The translations under genes were made by a program, and so were the position numbers. Positions 46,663-58,167 of a DNA stretch of 64,000 nucleotides are shown in pieces. Position 1 is the stretch's first letter. Every line of letters begins with the position of its first letter. The notes under the pieces were generated by a model. That model made no database searches. It saw nothing but the letters and a program-made list of their open reading frames with translations, and was not told where the DNA came from. Location of the stretch: contig CM024766.1 in assembly GCA_014218235.1 (NCBI GenBank), positions 21,425,346 to 21,489,345 on the forward strand, written 5' to 3'. The DNA comes from Colocasia esculenta. Taxonomy: Eukaryota; Streptophyta; Magnoliopsida; Alismatales; Araceae.

Positions 46663-47929
46663 TGTAATACCCCAGAAATTTCATTAATTAAAAATTTTAG
46701 ATAAATAGAAAATTCGTCAATTTATAAAAAACCAAACTAGCTAAAAGATACACGTCTTTATTGCATGAGTAGAAACTCATATAAAAATTTTATAAAAATA
46801 ATAGTTGTACCTTAAAAATTATTCTCTAATGACACATTAAGAAATTTGGGCATAGAAAAATAATCCGGGCCATGATTTAGAATTTATGTGACTTATCATG
46901 GTAAATAAGAATAAATTGAAATATCCATTATTACATGAGCCAAGTAGATTAACAATTGAAATAAAAATTATGAGTAGACTCCAAATAATATGTGGGGATA
47001 GTTCATAAAAGAAATTGGACCAATGGACAACTTATGACCTATGAACAAATGCAAGTATGGAAATAGTAGATAAATAATTTCCGTATTATCATAATGATAG
47101 AACTTACGTACCACTATCGTACGTGAGAAAACACATTAGAAAATTCTGTAAAAATTATAAACCATCCTCAAATATTATCCCTAAGCATTTCATGAAGGAA
47201 TTTGTGCAACGAAAAATCGTATTGGTTGAATGTACGTTACACGTGACCAAGTTACCCGAATTAGGAAACTAAGTCGGAAACCGGCTATTTAATATAGCAA
47301 ACTAAAGTAAAATATATGTTCGAGGCCAAATCACAATTATTGGGCCAATAGGTGGCCAAATAAAAAGAAAATAATATTTAAAATTCGTATTAACCCAATA
47401 CCTATTAGTAAAATGGGTCATTTAAGCTTAACCATGAGTTAGTTGGGCCATTAATCATGACCCAAATCTAAGCCCAACATGAGAGCACGAATTTGCTCCC
47501 TACTACTTACTCATTGGGGTTGCTTTAGGATGGCAATAGCTCCTATGGTAGTTCTAGTCATGGTAGGATTCCTACTACAAGATTTAGAAACTCCAAAACT
47601 CGGAATTAAGAGAACCTAGCCTTATAAAACCATCTTAAGACCCTCTATGACCAACCTTAGCATGCTCCTTTCGTTGCTGGACATGGGAACAACTCCCAGG
47701 AGCAAGGAGGACGACCCTAGGGCTTGGAGTCATGAAGAACATCTTCCCCAAGCCACTGCATCAACCCAGGAATCTGCAGGGAGTTCTTAGCGTTCAAAGG
47801 TAGGCATTCTTGGGTCAAGATTAAAGAAAAATAATACCATCTTGTAGAGCTTCGAGTCTAGCTTCATTTGCTTCTGATTTTACTAATTTTCATGGAGTAT
47901 ACTTTGTGTATTAGTCGTTCTCCCTAAGT

Positions 47930-48680
47930 CGCGCACAGTTAGGGATTTTCCCGTTCTTCTTATTATGCATACAATTTGAGACCGAACTAGACTAAATCAT
48001 CAACATCAAATTTCTTCTACTTGTAGTCACGATCATCTTTCATGTTGAACATTTTGTCTAAAAGTCTTTAGTTAGATAGTTATGAACCCCGTAAGAGAGT
48101 CATGCATAATACTGTGTTTTCGGGTTTGCAGATAGCCTTAAGTTCTTCCTGTTTTGCACAAGATTAAAGGCCGAAGTAGGTCAAGCCTCCAACATAAACG
48201 TTCTTTAACTAGTTGTCATGGTCATCTTTCATGTTAAGTGTTTTGTTTAAATAGCATTAGTTAGAGAGTTATAAACTTCGTAATAGAGTCATGCAGGATA
48301 CTGCGTTTTCAGGTTGCATTTAACTTTAAGTTCTTCATGTTTTTCACAAGGACAAAGACCGAATTAGGTAAAACCCCCAACATCAATGTTCTTCCACTAG
48401 TTGTCCTGGTCATCTTTTATGTTAAACGTTTTGTCCAAATATCAGTAGATCTCATGTTACAAGCCTAACATGTAAGTCGCAACGAAGTCATGCATGTTTA
48501 GGGCTTTTTTACATTCTTCCTATATTGCATGTAATTAGAGATGGATTCAGACCCAGACCACAACACAAAAGTTCTTCCAATAGATGTCCTCGATATTTTC
48601 TATGTTGAGAGTTTGGTCTAAAGGGCAGCATATAGAGAGATATAGGCGTTTCATGAATATTGCCCCTGTGTCAAAACATG
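47930..48680. repeat. ~188-bp tandem repeat in the solo LTR
   Basis: Units share GTCATCTTTCATGTT at about 48033, 48222 and 48410, with a weaker copy near 48591. Each has a TTAGAGAGTTATAAAC-like and an ACTGCGTTTTCGGG-like segment. Two or more units recur at about 54370-54790. Confidence 0.75.
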
Positions 48681-48737
48681 GTAAGTCTGAACCAAGAGCA
48701 TGTCAGATCCCAGTCGGACTCAGGCACAGATCCTGTG

Positions 48738-48880
48738 AACGCGACGGCCCGATATGTCGCGTTCTGAGGTCGGGTCGCGACAGTACCTTTGTCGCGTTCT
48801 GGTCGCGACAGTACCCCTGTCGCGTTCTACCTGCCTGATCTGACGACCCCGTCGCGATCCTTGCAAGACCACGTCGCTAT
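48738..48880. repeat. GTCGCGAC / GTCGCGTT motif cluster
   Basis: Copies at 48738 (inverted), 48756, 48774, 48791, 48802, 48819, 48851 and 48873. Spacing is mostly 17-18 bp, not 21. Confidence 0.75.
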
Positions 48881-50536
48881 CTCAGTTTTGGGCCTGAAAA
48901 TCAGTCTTTTGCAAGTCTTGTTGTACCACCATAATTCCCATATCATGTTGACGATATTAACTACATAAAAACAAAGTTGTAAGTATTGATTGTATTTTAA
49001 TCTAATAAAAGTCAATCACTTGATCTTTCATATCCTTGATTTCATGACACATACACACACGTTGAACCATCCAAATATGGCTTAATTGGCATGAATATGA
49101 TACATAACATATCTGATAATTAATGCAATTAATTACCTTATTTTAAGAAGTACTTGTTTACAATTCTTGCGATGTTTTGGAACACCGATTCCGACGCTCC
49201 ACTGTTCTAGAATTCCTCTAGAACGTCGAGTACTTGTTTCTATAATTACACACTCTCTTGACTTGGACGAACTCTCCGTCGAATATTCCTTTCGCCGGAC
49301 TAGTGAACTCTTGCACAAGGCCTCCGTAAGTCTCCTCTGATCATGGATTCCCACATGGTCGACGAGCGGTTGTACCCTAATACCTATGATACCCTTTAGG
49401 GATCTATATGATCGAAATGGCTATTAGAGATTCACTCTCGTCTTAAATCACGCCGGACCTCTGGACCTGTGCATAACAAGGCCAGTGGTAGGGTCGTGAG
49501 TTCCACCGGACTGCCAACACCAAGTGCGCGTGTTGTGCAACTGTTACTATCGCCTGTTTACTCGACGTATTACGTGCAATGTCCATTAGCTCTCATCTAT
49601 ACTCTACTCGCTCATCTATTCACGTTCACTCTACTTTCTCATCTATTCATCTAGTACTCTCATCTACTCCTTGGTACTCCACTTGGCCATTAAATGATTG
49701 ATTGTCTAAGATAAAAACATGACTATGCTAGGCAACATTATAAGGGCCCGATCTGGTCCTTGGGAGGAGCACCTGAAAGGCTATAACTCGCGGGGGTCTA
49801 ATGATCAGGGTGATGGCATACACCTAACGCATGACACGCAAGATTTGATCTATGACAATCAATTAATCAACCAGTCAATTATTGTTTTACTTGAATCTCG
49901 TGGTTGAAAGAATATCGGCCAACACTTGCTATCGTGACTTGTGTACTGTTGTGCAACTTTACTTGTTATCCTGTTATACGGCCAATCCGATATCAACACT
50001 TGTCGTGCTATCCTCTCGTGCATTGTGCTATTGTTTCTCGTTATCGTGTACCAGTACTTTCTATATGTTTCTCGTTACTCTCTCTAGTTATCCTGCTTTA
50101 CAAGACATTAAACACTTAAAGCATGCTTGACTCATGAGATTTAAGTCCTACTGGGCGTTGTTCGCTCACCCTGCATTTTTGGTTATTGTGTCTCAGGTAA
50201 GTCGGACAATGACATTAGATGCACCCATGGGACAAGACCCGAGTGTTGAGTGACCTGGAATTAGTTGATGAAGATACTCTAGTACAATGGAGTCTAGTAG
50301 ATATTGTTTTTTTTAGATTTCTTTCTAATGTAATGGAGTCAATGAGCTATATGTTTTGGCTCTGGATTAGTGGTTGTAATAGTCTTAGTGGAATTTCAAT
50401 AAAATGAAGAGTTTTATTCCAATTATTGTTCATTAGATACTCTGATTTATTCAACTGATTGTACATGTTTCTCTACTATGTACTTCGTTCACGTCTCCCT
50501 CGATTTATTCTGCTGCTAAATTGGAGGGGCGTGACA

Positions 50537-51795
50537 AGGTGACTCATCAGCCTCTTGTACTAACACTACGTTGGAAAGAAAAGCGTCACAATCCTTGTTT
50601 ACCATGCGCATCGCCTTCATGGCAGAGATGACCAACTTTCCCGTCATGTTCCTTGGCAATGGATGAGAGAACTCGTCCTCACCAGGAATGCGGAAAACAA
50701 TCCTCTTCCCACAACAATCTACTAATGCATAGTGCTCCTCTAGCCAATCCAGACCAAGAATAGCATCAAAGTCCTTCATCTTCAGCAAGAAGAAACACCT
50801 ATCTAGAACCCTATCCTCAATGCACACAAGTAACGACGGAATGCACTTCCTAGTCGATATCGTACCTGCAGGTGTGTGTACAGATAAAGGGACTTCTAAA
50901 TCCTCAGACTCTATGCCTGACTCTATAGCCAACTGCCTAGCAAACCGCTCGAAAATGAACGAGTGAGTGGCACCCATATCAAACAAAACCCGAGCGTGCA
51001 CACCTAGAAATAAAATCGTACCTTCGGTGACATGCTCCGCATGTTCGGCATCCTCTCGTGCTAAGCAAACACTCGAACTTGGGCTCGAGGCCTTCCTGGT
51101 CTTTCTGTAGCTGGTGCTGTTGCTGCTGCCGCTGCTGGGGCTGGCGCACCACACTGGACTCCCTGCTGAAGTCTTGGACAATCCTTGATCTTGTGGTCGC
51201 TGCTCCCGCACTTCAGGCATTTCCCCACTACCATCCAACACTCCGTACCACCGTGTGTCCTCCCGCAATGAAGACACTCCTTCTTCATGCTAGGGGAACG
51301 CTGAGAAGGTACCTGAGTATTGTTGGCTGCCACTGGGCGCTGCGGTGACTGGTACTCTGCCTTCTTCTTATCCTGCCGCTGGAAAGGAGCTGCAGGCCTC
51401 TTCTGCGAAGCCTTCTTCTCCTCGAGGTACTTCTCCATCTCACCCTCCTGCCCACAAGCAGCGCTAAGGGCCTCGTCCAGGGTACGATGATCAAACGCCA
51501 CAAGCCTCATCCTCAGTGATCGCTTAAGGCCCATCACAAATTTCTTTGCCTTCCTGTGCTCATCAACCACTATGTGAGGTGCATACTTAGATAATTCAGC
51601 AAACCTGGCCTCGTACTCGAGTACAGTCATGGAGCCCTGAGTCAAAGAGAGGAACTCCTGCTCCATCCTGTCCTGGATATGCTCAAGGACGAACTTGGCC
51701 CGGAAGAGCCTCACGAACTCGTCCCAAGCAACATCAATAGCACCGTCCTCGAACCGGGTATGCAGTAAGGAAGCCCACCACACATCGGCTCTCTC
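50537..51795 (-). pseudogene. Ty3-2 gag (exon 3) and protease
   Basis: Starts after the intron acceptor with ERADVWWASLLHTRFEDGA and continues as retrotransposon gag (MTVLEYEARFAELSKYAPHI), then knuckles CLHCGRTHGGTEC and CLKCGSSDHKIKDC. A one-base loss at about 51062 (FALARED region of Ty3-1) shifts the frame into the protease. There the active-site DTG reads DMG (LFDMGATHSFI, about 50980), which should abolish activity. Confidence 0.88.
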
Positions 51796-51875
51796 CTGCA
51801 ACACAACCTTCATAAGCACCAAACTAAACAGCTCTAACTTAATAGGGTATACAAACATATAAAGCTAACACATAC
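51796..51875 (-). other. Putative gag intron 2 of Ty3-2
   Basis: 80 nt, GTATGTGTTAG...GTTGCAG on the minus strand, at the same codon boundary as in Ty3-1. The interior is diverged but the ends are kept. Confidence 0.7.
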
Positions 51876-52076
51876 TTGTAGCATATAGGTGGCTAAAGTA
51901 ACCTTGTCATCGTCCGCACACCTAATAGCCCGGAAGATCTTCTCGATCTCCCTCATCCAGCTCTCAGCTAGCAATGGGTCACTCTCCCCCTTAAAAGACG
52001 GTGGCAACATCCTCTTGAACATTTCCATGATGGAGGGTCCACCATGGTCCTGAGCCTAGGGAACTGGAACCTGAGC
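51876..52076 (-). pseudogene. Ty3-2 gag exon 2
   Basis: Encodes MEMFKRMLPPSFKGESDPLL and the IFRAIRCADDDKVTLATYML stretch of the gag domain. One in-frame TAG (52056-52058) lies near its start. Confidence 0.78.
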
Positions 52077-52164
52077 CTGCTACAACAAATAACAAGCAAC
52101 GCATATTCAACATAACATCATGCAATTAAATAGAAAAGACTACTCTTTATCTTATTATTCTAAC
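52077..52164 (-). other. Putative gag intron 1 of Ty3-2
   Basis: 85 or 88 nt, GTTAGAATAATAAG...TTTGTTGTAG(CAG) on the minus strand, colinear with intron 1 of Ty3-1. Confidence 0.7.
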
Positions 52165-52377
52165 CTGAGCCTCCAACTGAGCCTGGAGTGCAGCCTGGGT
52201 GTGGGTCTGCGTCTGCATGGCCTGCACTAGACCCTGCATGAACACTCCATAATCCACTGGTGGCGGTGGGGGAAGTACAGGGCCCTGAGGTGCTGGGGCC
52301 TGCTGCTCAGCCTGCTCCTCACGCCTCTGCTCGCCCTCACGAGTAGGAACACCACCACGTCTACCACGTGAAGCCAT
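52165..52377 (-). CDS. Ty3-2 gag exon 1
   Basis: 71 codons from MASRGRRGGVPTREGEQRRE, through a Pro-rich stretch, to QAALQAQLEAQ. It has the same length and end point as exon 1 of Ty3-1, which supports the intron border. Confidence 0.75.
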
Positions 52378-52556
52378 ATGCTGTAATTAATTTAATCACT
52401 ATTAGAAACTACGTTATTTAGTTCCTAACCACTTTCTTATCTATCTTTCATTGATTATTAATCATTTCTACACATGTGGACAATTCTATAAGGACTTAGC
52501 ATATAATGAAGATGATGACTTATATATATTTATGTACAATCTCAACTGCTTGCGCG

Positions 52557-52569
52557 GGCTCTGATACCA
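52557..52569 (-). promoter_or_regulatory. Primer-binding site of Ty3-2
   Basis: TGGTATCAGAGCC on the minus strand, just inside the LTR. Confidence 0.88.
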
Positions 52570-52574
52570 ATCTC

Positions 52575-52745
52575 TGTGACGACCCTCCTTATACCGGTAC
52601 GATTATACCAATCCACGTCGATATAATGAACGTCGTTACAGTGGGACATTTACCTAACACTACCACTAGATTGAGATGTACACAAATATAGTCATAGAAC
52701 AGCGGAAGTAAAAGAACTAACTGTCAATTTTATTTCATCATCCAT
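52575..52745 (-). repeat. Ty3-2 5' LTR remnant
   Basis: 171 bp nearly identical to the start of the 35025 LTR (TGTGACGACCCTCCTTATAC through TTATTTCATCATCC), then similarity stops. Confidence 0.85.
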
Positions 52746-54309
52746 TCAACCCCATGTCCGTCCGACGTCGCCCCCAGCTCTGAGTCTCTGACTAGCGTCT
52801 CCCCCATCTCCCCCCATCGTCGCCCCCATCTTCGACCCCACCAGCTCCGGCCCATGGCTTCTTCTCACCCTCTCTCGCATTGTTGCCCGTGACCAATTCT
52901 TCCTGTTGCCCTCTCTCTTTGCTAGCCTATCCCTCATTGTCCCGTGAGTGAATCTTGCAGGCTCACATTTACAGAGCTTGTGAATCCCTAGCACATCGCT
53001 GCAGAATAGCACCTGTCCACGGATCAGGTAGCGACCCGGGAATCTCATATTCCCCTCTTGGCTTTCTATGACGTTATGTACCTATGTCTGCTACTTTACG
53101 TAAACTATTCCCCGGTGATCGACAACGCATTTACTTCACGGGCTTCAGAGGATGCGCTTCTCAAATTTGATTGATCCATTTGACTACTCCCTGCTTTTTT
53201 AAATCAGATGTCTCTTTTATTTATACGGTTAGTATTCGCCTCATTTGATTCTTCATTGTTGTGTTTTGGGGGCTTCCATCTCCTGTTTGGTGCTGCCTAC
53301 GTGGGGTATCTCCTCCATCTCATCTCTTCCTGTGTTGTGCGCTCCTCTGCAATCGCCGCCCTAGGCTTCTATTGTGGTGTGCGGACCTCTTTGTTGTATT
53401 CCCTATTTACCATCACCGAATAGGTACCCACCAACTATTAGTTCATTTCTAATTGATGGTTTGGGATGATAAGATATTATTCAGATGAGATGAGAATGAT
53501 GGTTTTATAACTGACCCCTGTAATGCAACTTTCATAGACATTAGTTCCTTTATCATATTTCCAGTTTTGCAAACATCCTTGAAAACCCTGTCACTTCAGG
53601 ATAATGGTTACGCTGGTTGTTCTAAAAGATTTTTTTCAACATTTTGGCTTCCATGCTTCACTGAGATGTGGGTTTTGTGTACATCATCTCTTCCTCCTCG
53701 TTATTGTGCTTTTCATGTAAATGGATATGTCCTTTTCTATCTTCTACTTGATGAACTTGTGATGAGCAGAGAGTTCCATTTGTGTTGAATGCTCTATCTT
53801 CTCCTTTTTTATTTATGACTATTCAAGTTGCTTCTTGTCCATCCTGCTTGTGAAATGGTGTTGCTGGTGTGATGGTGTTGCTGTGGCATCACTTGCCCCC
53901 TTGTTGTTCCCGCAATTTTTTGAATATTTCTCATTATGTGGAGAATTTTCAACATAATCTTGTATTTTTTGAAGCAACAGTGATGGAACAAGGAAGTTTA
54001 AGAAGCTGTGAATTAATAGAGCTTCTTTTAAGAAATATTAAAAGTCAAGTGATGGATAAGATCAGGAAAGATTTCAAGTAGATATAAACAGAAGGCAAAA
54101 TGTACACTTAGTCATGCAAAATATGTAGTCTGAATTGGCTTTTGTTACAAAAGAGACAGTGAATATATGATTGTTATAACTTGAGAAATTAGAGTGAGGA
54201 AATTTTTTACATTAAAAGAGAATATGGGAATTCAGCTGTGTGAGACCAACACCTTTGCAGATTAAGCTAGGTCGTACTCTAATATGAGACAGTCGTCATT
54301 TTTCATATG
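52746..54309. other. Unassigned, gene-like segment
   Basis: Matches none of the repeats in the window. It opens with a C-rich stretch (52746-52930), unlike the AT-rich surroundings, then mixed sequence with splice-like CAG and GTGAGT strings. Open frames (for example 53208-53423) are short and unrecognised. A small plus-strand frame, MEQGSLRSCELIELLLRNIK, lies at about 53980-54080. It could be a captured host-gene fragment, an untranslated leader or unrecognised repeat. Confidence 0.35.
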
Positions 54310-56636
54310 CAACAGCTGTTCATTTGCACTTGGTTTGACTAATTTTCATGGAGTATACATTGTGTATTCGTAGTTGTCCCTAAGTCTCGCACAGTTAGGG
54401 CTTTTCCCGTTCTTCTCATTATGTACGTGATTTGACACCGAATTAGACTAAACTTCCTTCATGAAAGTTCTTCTACATGTAGTCACAATCATCTTTTATG
54501 TTGGACATTTTTTCGAAAAATCTTTCGTTAGAGAGTTATAGGCATGGTAAGAGAGTCACTGCATGATACTGTGATTTCGGGCTGCACTTAGCTTTATGTT
54601 CTTCATATATTTCTTGAGATTCGAGACCAAATTAGATCAAACCCCCAACATCAAAGTTCTTCTACTAGTTGTCCTCGTCATATTTTGTGTTGAACGTTTT
54701 GTCTAAATATCATTCATTAGAGATTTATAACAGGGGTAAGTAAATCGCTGCATGAGACGTGTTTTCGGGTTACCCTTGACCTATATGTTTTTATGGAAAG
54801 GCCTCTAGTGTCAAAACTACCTGATCTAGTGTCGACACACTGTCCCAAATTAGCCCAAAAGGTGTTTTAGGAAGGCCTCTAGTGTCGACACTACTTGATC
54901 TAGTGTCGACACACTGTCCCAGATTGGCACAAAAGATTTTCTAGGAAGGTCTCTAGTGTCGACACTACCTGATCTAGTGTCGACACTACTTGACCAGTTC
55001 TGCATTATTTTACCTTGTGTTTGAAGCATTGTGTCGACACCAGTAAGGGATGTGTCAACACTACCCTTCCAAAAAAATTGCATATCTTGGGTCTGATCAT
55101 TACATGATGTCTACTAGCATGTGCATGATGTTATATAGTATGCATGGACCTAAAAGAAATCAACTGATTGAAAAGTGGTAATGATACGAATATGATTCTA
55201 ATGTGTAATTGTGATTGTCCTTATGTTCATTGGATTATCTTGTGATCTTTCCTATTGTCAATTGAAATGATAAGAATTTGTTGTGAATATGGGTATGAAT
55301 ACATGTTAGTATGGACTTGTTAGTGAGGTTAATATCATGATCTGCATATGAGTTTCAATAGTTACATGCTTTCCGGTGTTCCATTAATTATTTGTCCATA
55401 TGCATACATGCTAGGAAAGATCCGTGACTCGTCACTTACACATTTGCACGAGTAGGCACACCCTTCTTGGGGAATTGGGAGCTCTCTGCCGGTTATTCTG
55501 AATTGGTAGACTAGCGACCTTTTCCTTAAGACCTCTGTAAGTCTCCGCTCTCTATGGATTTCCACATAGATGACGAGCTGGCTGTACCATGAAGTACCCT
55601 GGAGATAGAAAGCACATGTCCTGTATATGATCTGTCTTTAGAAATACCCTCATGTCAAGACATTAATGGATTATGAAACATGATACGTCGTTATACTGCC
55701 TTTTGTTCTCTTAAGTTATTTGTCATACCTTGACTCTATGAATGATCATGTTCCTTTTACTATGAGCTTGTCATTGAAACTTTGTGGCCATAATATGAAT
55801 ATGTTGTTTGGCACAACGTGGGACTTCGGTCCATTTGACCAATGCCTGTGCAATAGGGGCCCTGTCTGGTCCTGGGAGGAGCGCCCCAACGTACTTATTA
55901 ACCGCGGGAGTATGGACTCTTGGTGCTTGGCATAGCACAACGAACAAGCAAGATTTGTGAAAATGTACCTTTGTTTGATTTTATGTGATATGATAAGATT
56001 TGATATGATACGTCTGATCATGTGAACGCATGATACCTATTTGAATATGGCCAGTCTCTTTTGATACGATTCTATTCTTGAAATATATGTCCCTTGTATA
56101 TGCAACTCGACATTTGATCTGAAATGATATCTGTTCTACTCTGCTAATCATTCTGTTAGTATTGCATGCATTGTCATCATATACATCTTCATATCTTTCC
56201 TAATTAAAATGTTAATCACGTATATTAGTGCCCGCACGATATTGAGATGTAAATCCTACTGAGCTAGTTCGCTCACCCTCTCATCCTGCCCTTTTCAGGT
56301 AGTGATGAGGAACCAGTGGAGTCCGATGGGGCCGGGCAAGAGTGATGAGCACCCGCTATATGAGGAGTTGACAGTTTAGAAATAGACATTTGTGTAGTCG
56401 ATGTATTAGAGAAACATTGTTATTTGAATAATGAACCCTTTTCAGTGAGTTCTTTCTATGTAAGGTTTTAACTAGTGGATTGAAATGGAATAAAGAGTAC
56501 CTTTGATGACGTTATTATGATCTGAAATGTGTGGTTATATGTAATTGTTACTCTGCATTACTCAACTGTGATACGTCTATATGTATCGTTCACGTCTCCC
56601 GGTATTTATTCCGCTGCTAAATATCGGGGCGTGACA
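54310..56636 (+). repeat. Second LTR of the solo-LTR family, 5'-truncated
   Basis: Homologous from about 54310 (ACTAATTTTCATGGAGTATAC, matched at 47885) to the GGGGCGTGACA end. It keeps the 188-bp repeats, the TGGTCCTGGGAGGAGC block (55870; compare 49754) and the TTCGCTCACCCT block (56270; compare 50161). Instead of GTCGCGAC it holds a GTGTCGACAC array. Confidence 0.82.
54808..55061. repeat. GTGTCGACAC paired array
   Basis: Perfect or near-perfect copies at 54808/54829, 54882/54903, 54956/54977 and 55031/55052. Every pair is 21 bp apart and pairs recur every 74-75 bp. Confidence 0.85.
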
Positions 56637-57948
56637 AACATTGTATGACGAATGTTGTCAGAGACCTGCATACATTAAATGCTAAACAGTAGAAAGCTAG
56701 GCTGTCTCTTGTTGTTAGTCAACGTTGGTGTGAATATTCATCAAAATAGTAATGCTATTCTGCTGTTCTAAAAGATGCATAAAGAATAAACACGACAATG
56801 GACGATATCGTCTGCATGCATGTAGAGATACGTTCAGTCTTCATTAAATGCACAGCTGACAGAAGAAATTGTGCGAAGACTTTAACTATTCAACCCATTG
56901 AAAGGATAAGTCATATGTCAAGTTGATTGATATGAAATCAATGCATTTATGACTTATGAAATTGTTATGCAACCAAACAGCAAATCGTTGTGGTCATTAA
57001 GGAAATCATTTTGATTACTTAAGAAGTCGATGTGCAAAGCAAATCGTTATGAGAACCAAAGAAATCGATGTGATTACTTAAGCAGTCGATGCACAAAGCA
57101 AATCGTTACGACGTCTGAAGAAATCGTTGCGATAAGCAAATCGTTACTATAACTAAAGGAATCGTTACGATAGCAAATCGTTGCGATAACTAAAGGAATC
57201 GTTACGATAGAAAATCGTTGCGACGTCTGAAGAAATCGTTGCGATAAGCAAATCGTTATGATATCTGAAGCAATCATTGCGATAAGCAAATCTTTATGAT
57301 GACTAAAGAAATCACTACGAGAGCAAGTCGTTACGATGACTAAAGGAATCGTTACGAGAGCAAGTCGTTACGATGACTAAAGGAATCGTTACGAGAGCAA
57401 GTCATTACGATGACTAAAGGAATCGTTACGAGAGCAAGTCGTTACGATGACTAAAGAATCTTTACGAAAGCAAATCGTTACGATGACTAAAGGAATCGTT
57501 ACGGGAACAAGTCATTACTATGACTAAAGGATTCGTTACGAGAGCAAGTCGTTACGATGACTAAAGGAATCGTTACGAAAGCATGTCGTTGTGAGAACGA
57601 TTTCTTTTGAATTCAAACGATGTTTCATTCTATGAAGAAATCGATAAGGCACTTATGAAACCATTATGAGGAAATCATTACAGTTCTACTGTAGTCGTCA
57701 TAATTTATAAAACAAACCGATGTGTACTTAGAGAAATATCATACTTGATCTTAATGTTGCTTCAGTAAGAATAATACTTACCAATTTGGCTTGAATTTCC
57801 TTCTTATATTTCCTATGCTCAAAACTTATAGAAAATAGGTTAGTGACTTTAATCAAGGGTTTGATAATTATCAACATAACATGGTTTTGTTAATCACCAA
57901 AATAGAAATGTGATTAAATTAAATTACATGGGGATAGACTATTCATCA
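56637..57948 (-). repeat. Element E 3' LTR (truncated at left)
   Basis: On the minus strand it starts TGATGAATAGTC next to a polypurine tract and shares its TTTTGGTGATTAACAAAACC segment with the LTR of D. Its far end resembles D near 13765-13860 (GTTGACTAACAA, TGTATGCAGG) and is cut by the LTR ending at 56636. It carries the longest motif array in the window. Confidence 0.75.
57065..57594. repeat. ATCGTTACGA array with alternating 21/16-bp spacing
   Basis: 29 copies counted by the TCG position, from 57065 to 57586. Steps alternate 21 and 16-17 bp throughout, with one 20-bp step. This makes a 37-38-bp dimer unit. Confidence 0.88.
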
Positions 57949-57962
57949 ATCTCCCCCTTTTT
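57949..57962 (-). promoter_or_regulatory. Polypurine tract of element E
   Basis: AAAAAGGGGGAGAT on the minus strand, next to GTCATCACC, as in elements C and F. Confidence 0.82.
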
Positions 57963-58167
57963 GGTGATGACAAAACTTCAATAAACTTCAGTAAATAGCA
58001 CATATAAGTTTATGTTTAAATTCTGAAATTGTTTTGCAATAGCTCACTATATGTATTTCAGAGCTTGCAATAGTTCTCCTCCTTTTTGTCATTAAGCAAA
58101 AAGAAATAGGACTGAGACAAAGAAGAGGAACAAGAAAAAGTAAAGAGCACACAAAGAGTGTATTGCA

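Larger units (their letters stand above)
46663..50536 (+). mobile_element. Solo LTR, 3.87 kb
   Basis: Begins TGTAATACCCC and ends GGGGCGTGACA. Perfect AGGTG target duplication (46658-46662 and 50537-50541). No PBS, PPT or protein domain was seen inside. Its distal 2.6 kb is homologous to 54310-56636, which ends in the same GGGGCGTGACA. It contains about four 188-bp tandem repeats (47930-48680) and a GTCGCGAC motif cluster (48738-48880). It probably arose by LTR-LTR recombination. It interrupts Ty3-2 between protease and RT. Confidence 0.82.
35025..52745 (-). mobile_element. Tekay/Del chromovirus Ty3-2 (decayed, nested host)
   Basis: Full LTR at 35025-38053. The interior is homologous to Ty3-1 throughout. 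Only the first 171 bp of the other LTR remain (52575-52745). It is interrupted by a LINE (39213-44888) and a solo LTR (46663-50536). Removing these makes the order chromodomain-integrase-RNase H-RT-protease-gag continuous on the minus strand. Frameshifts, stops and a mutated protease site make it inactive. It is older than Ty3-1. Confidence 0.9.
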
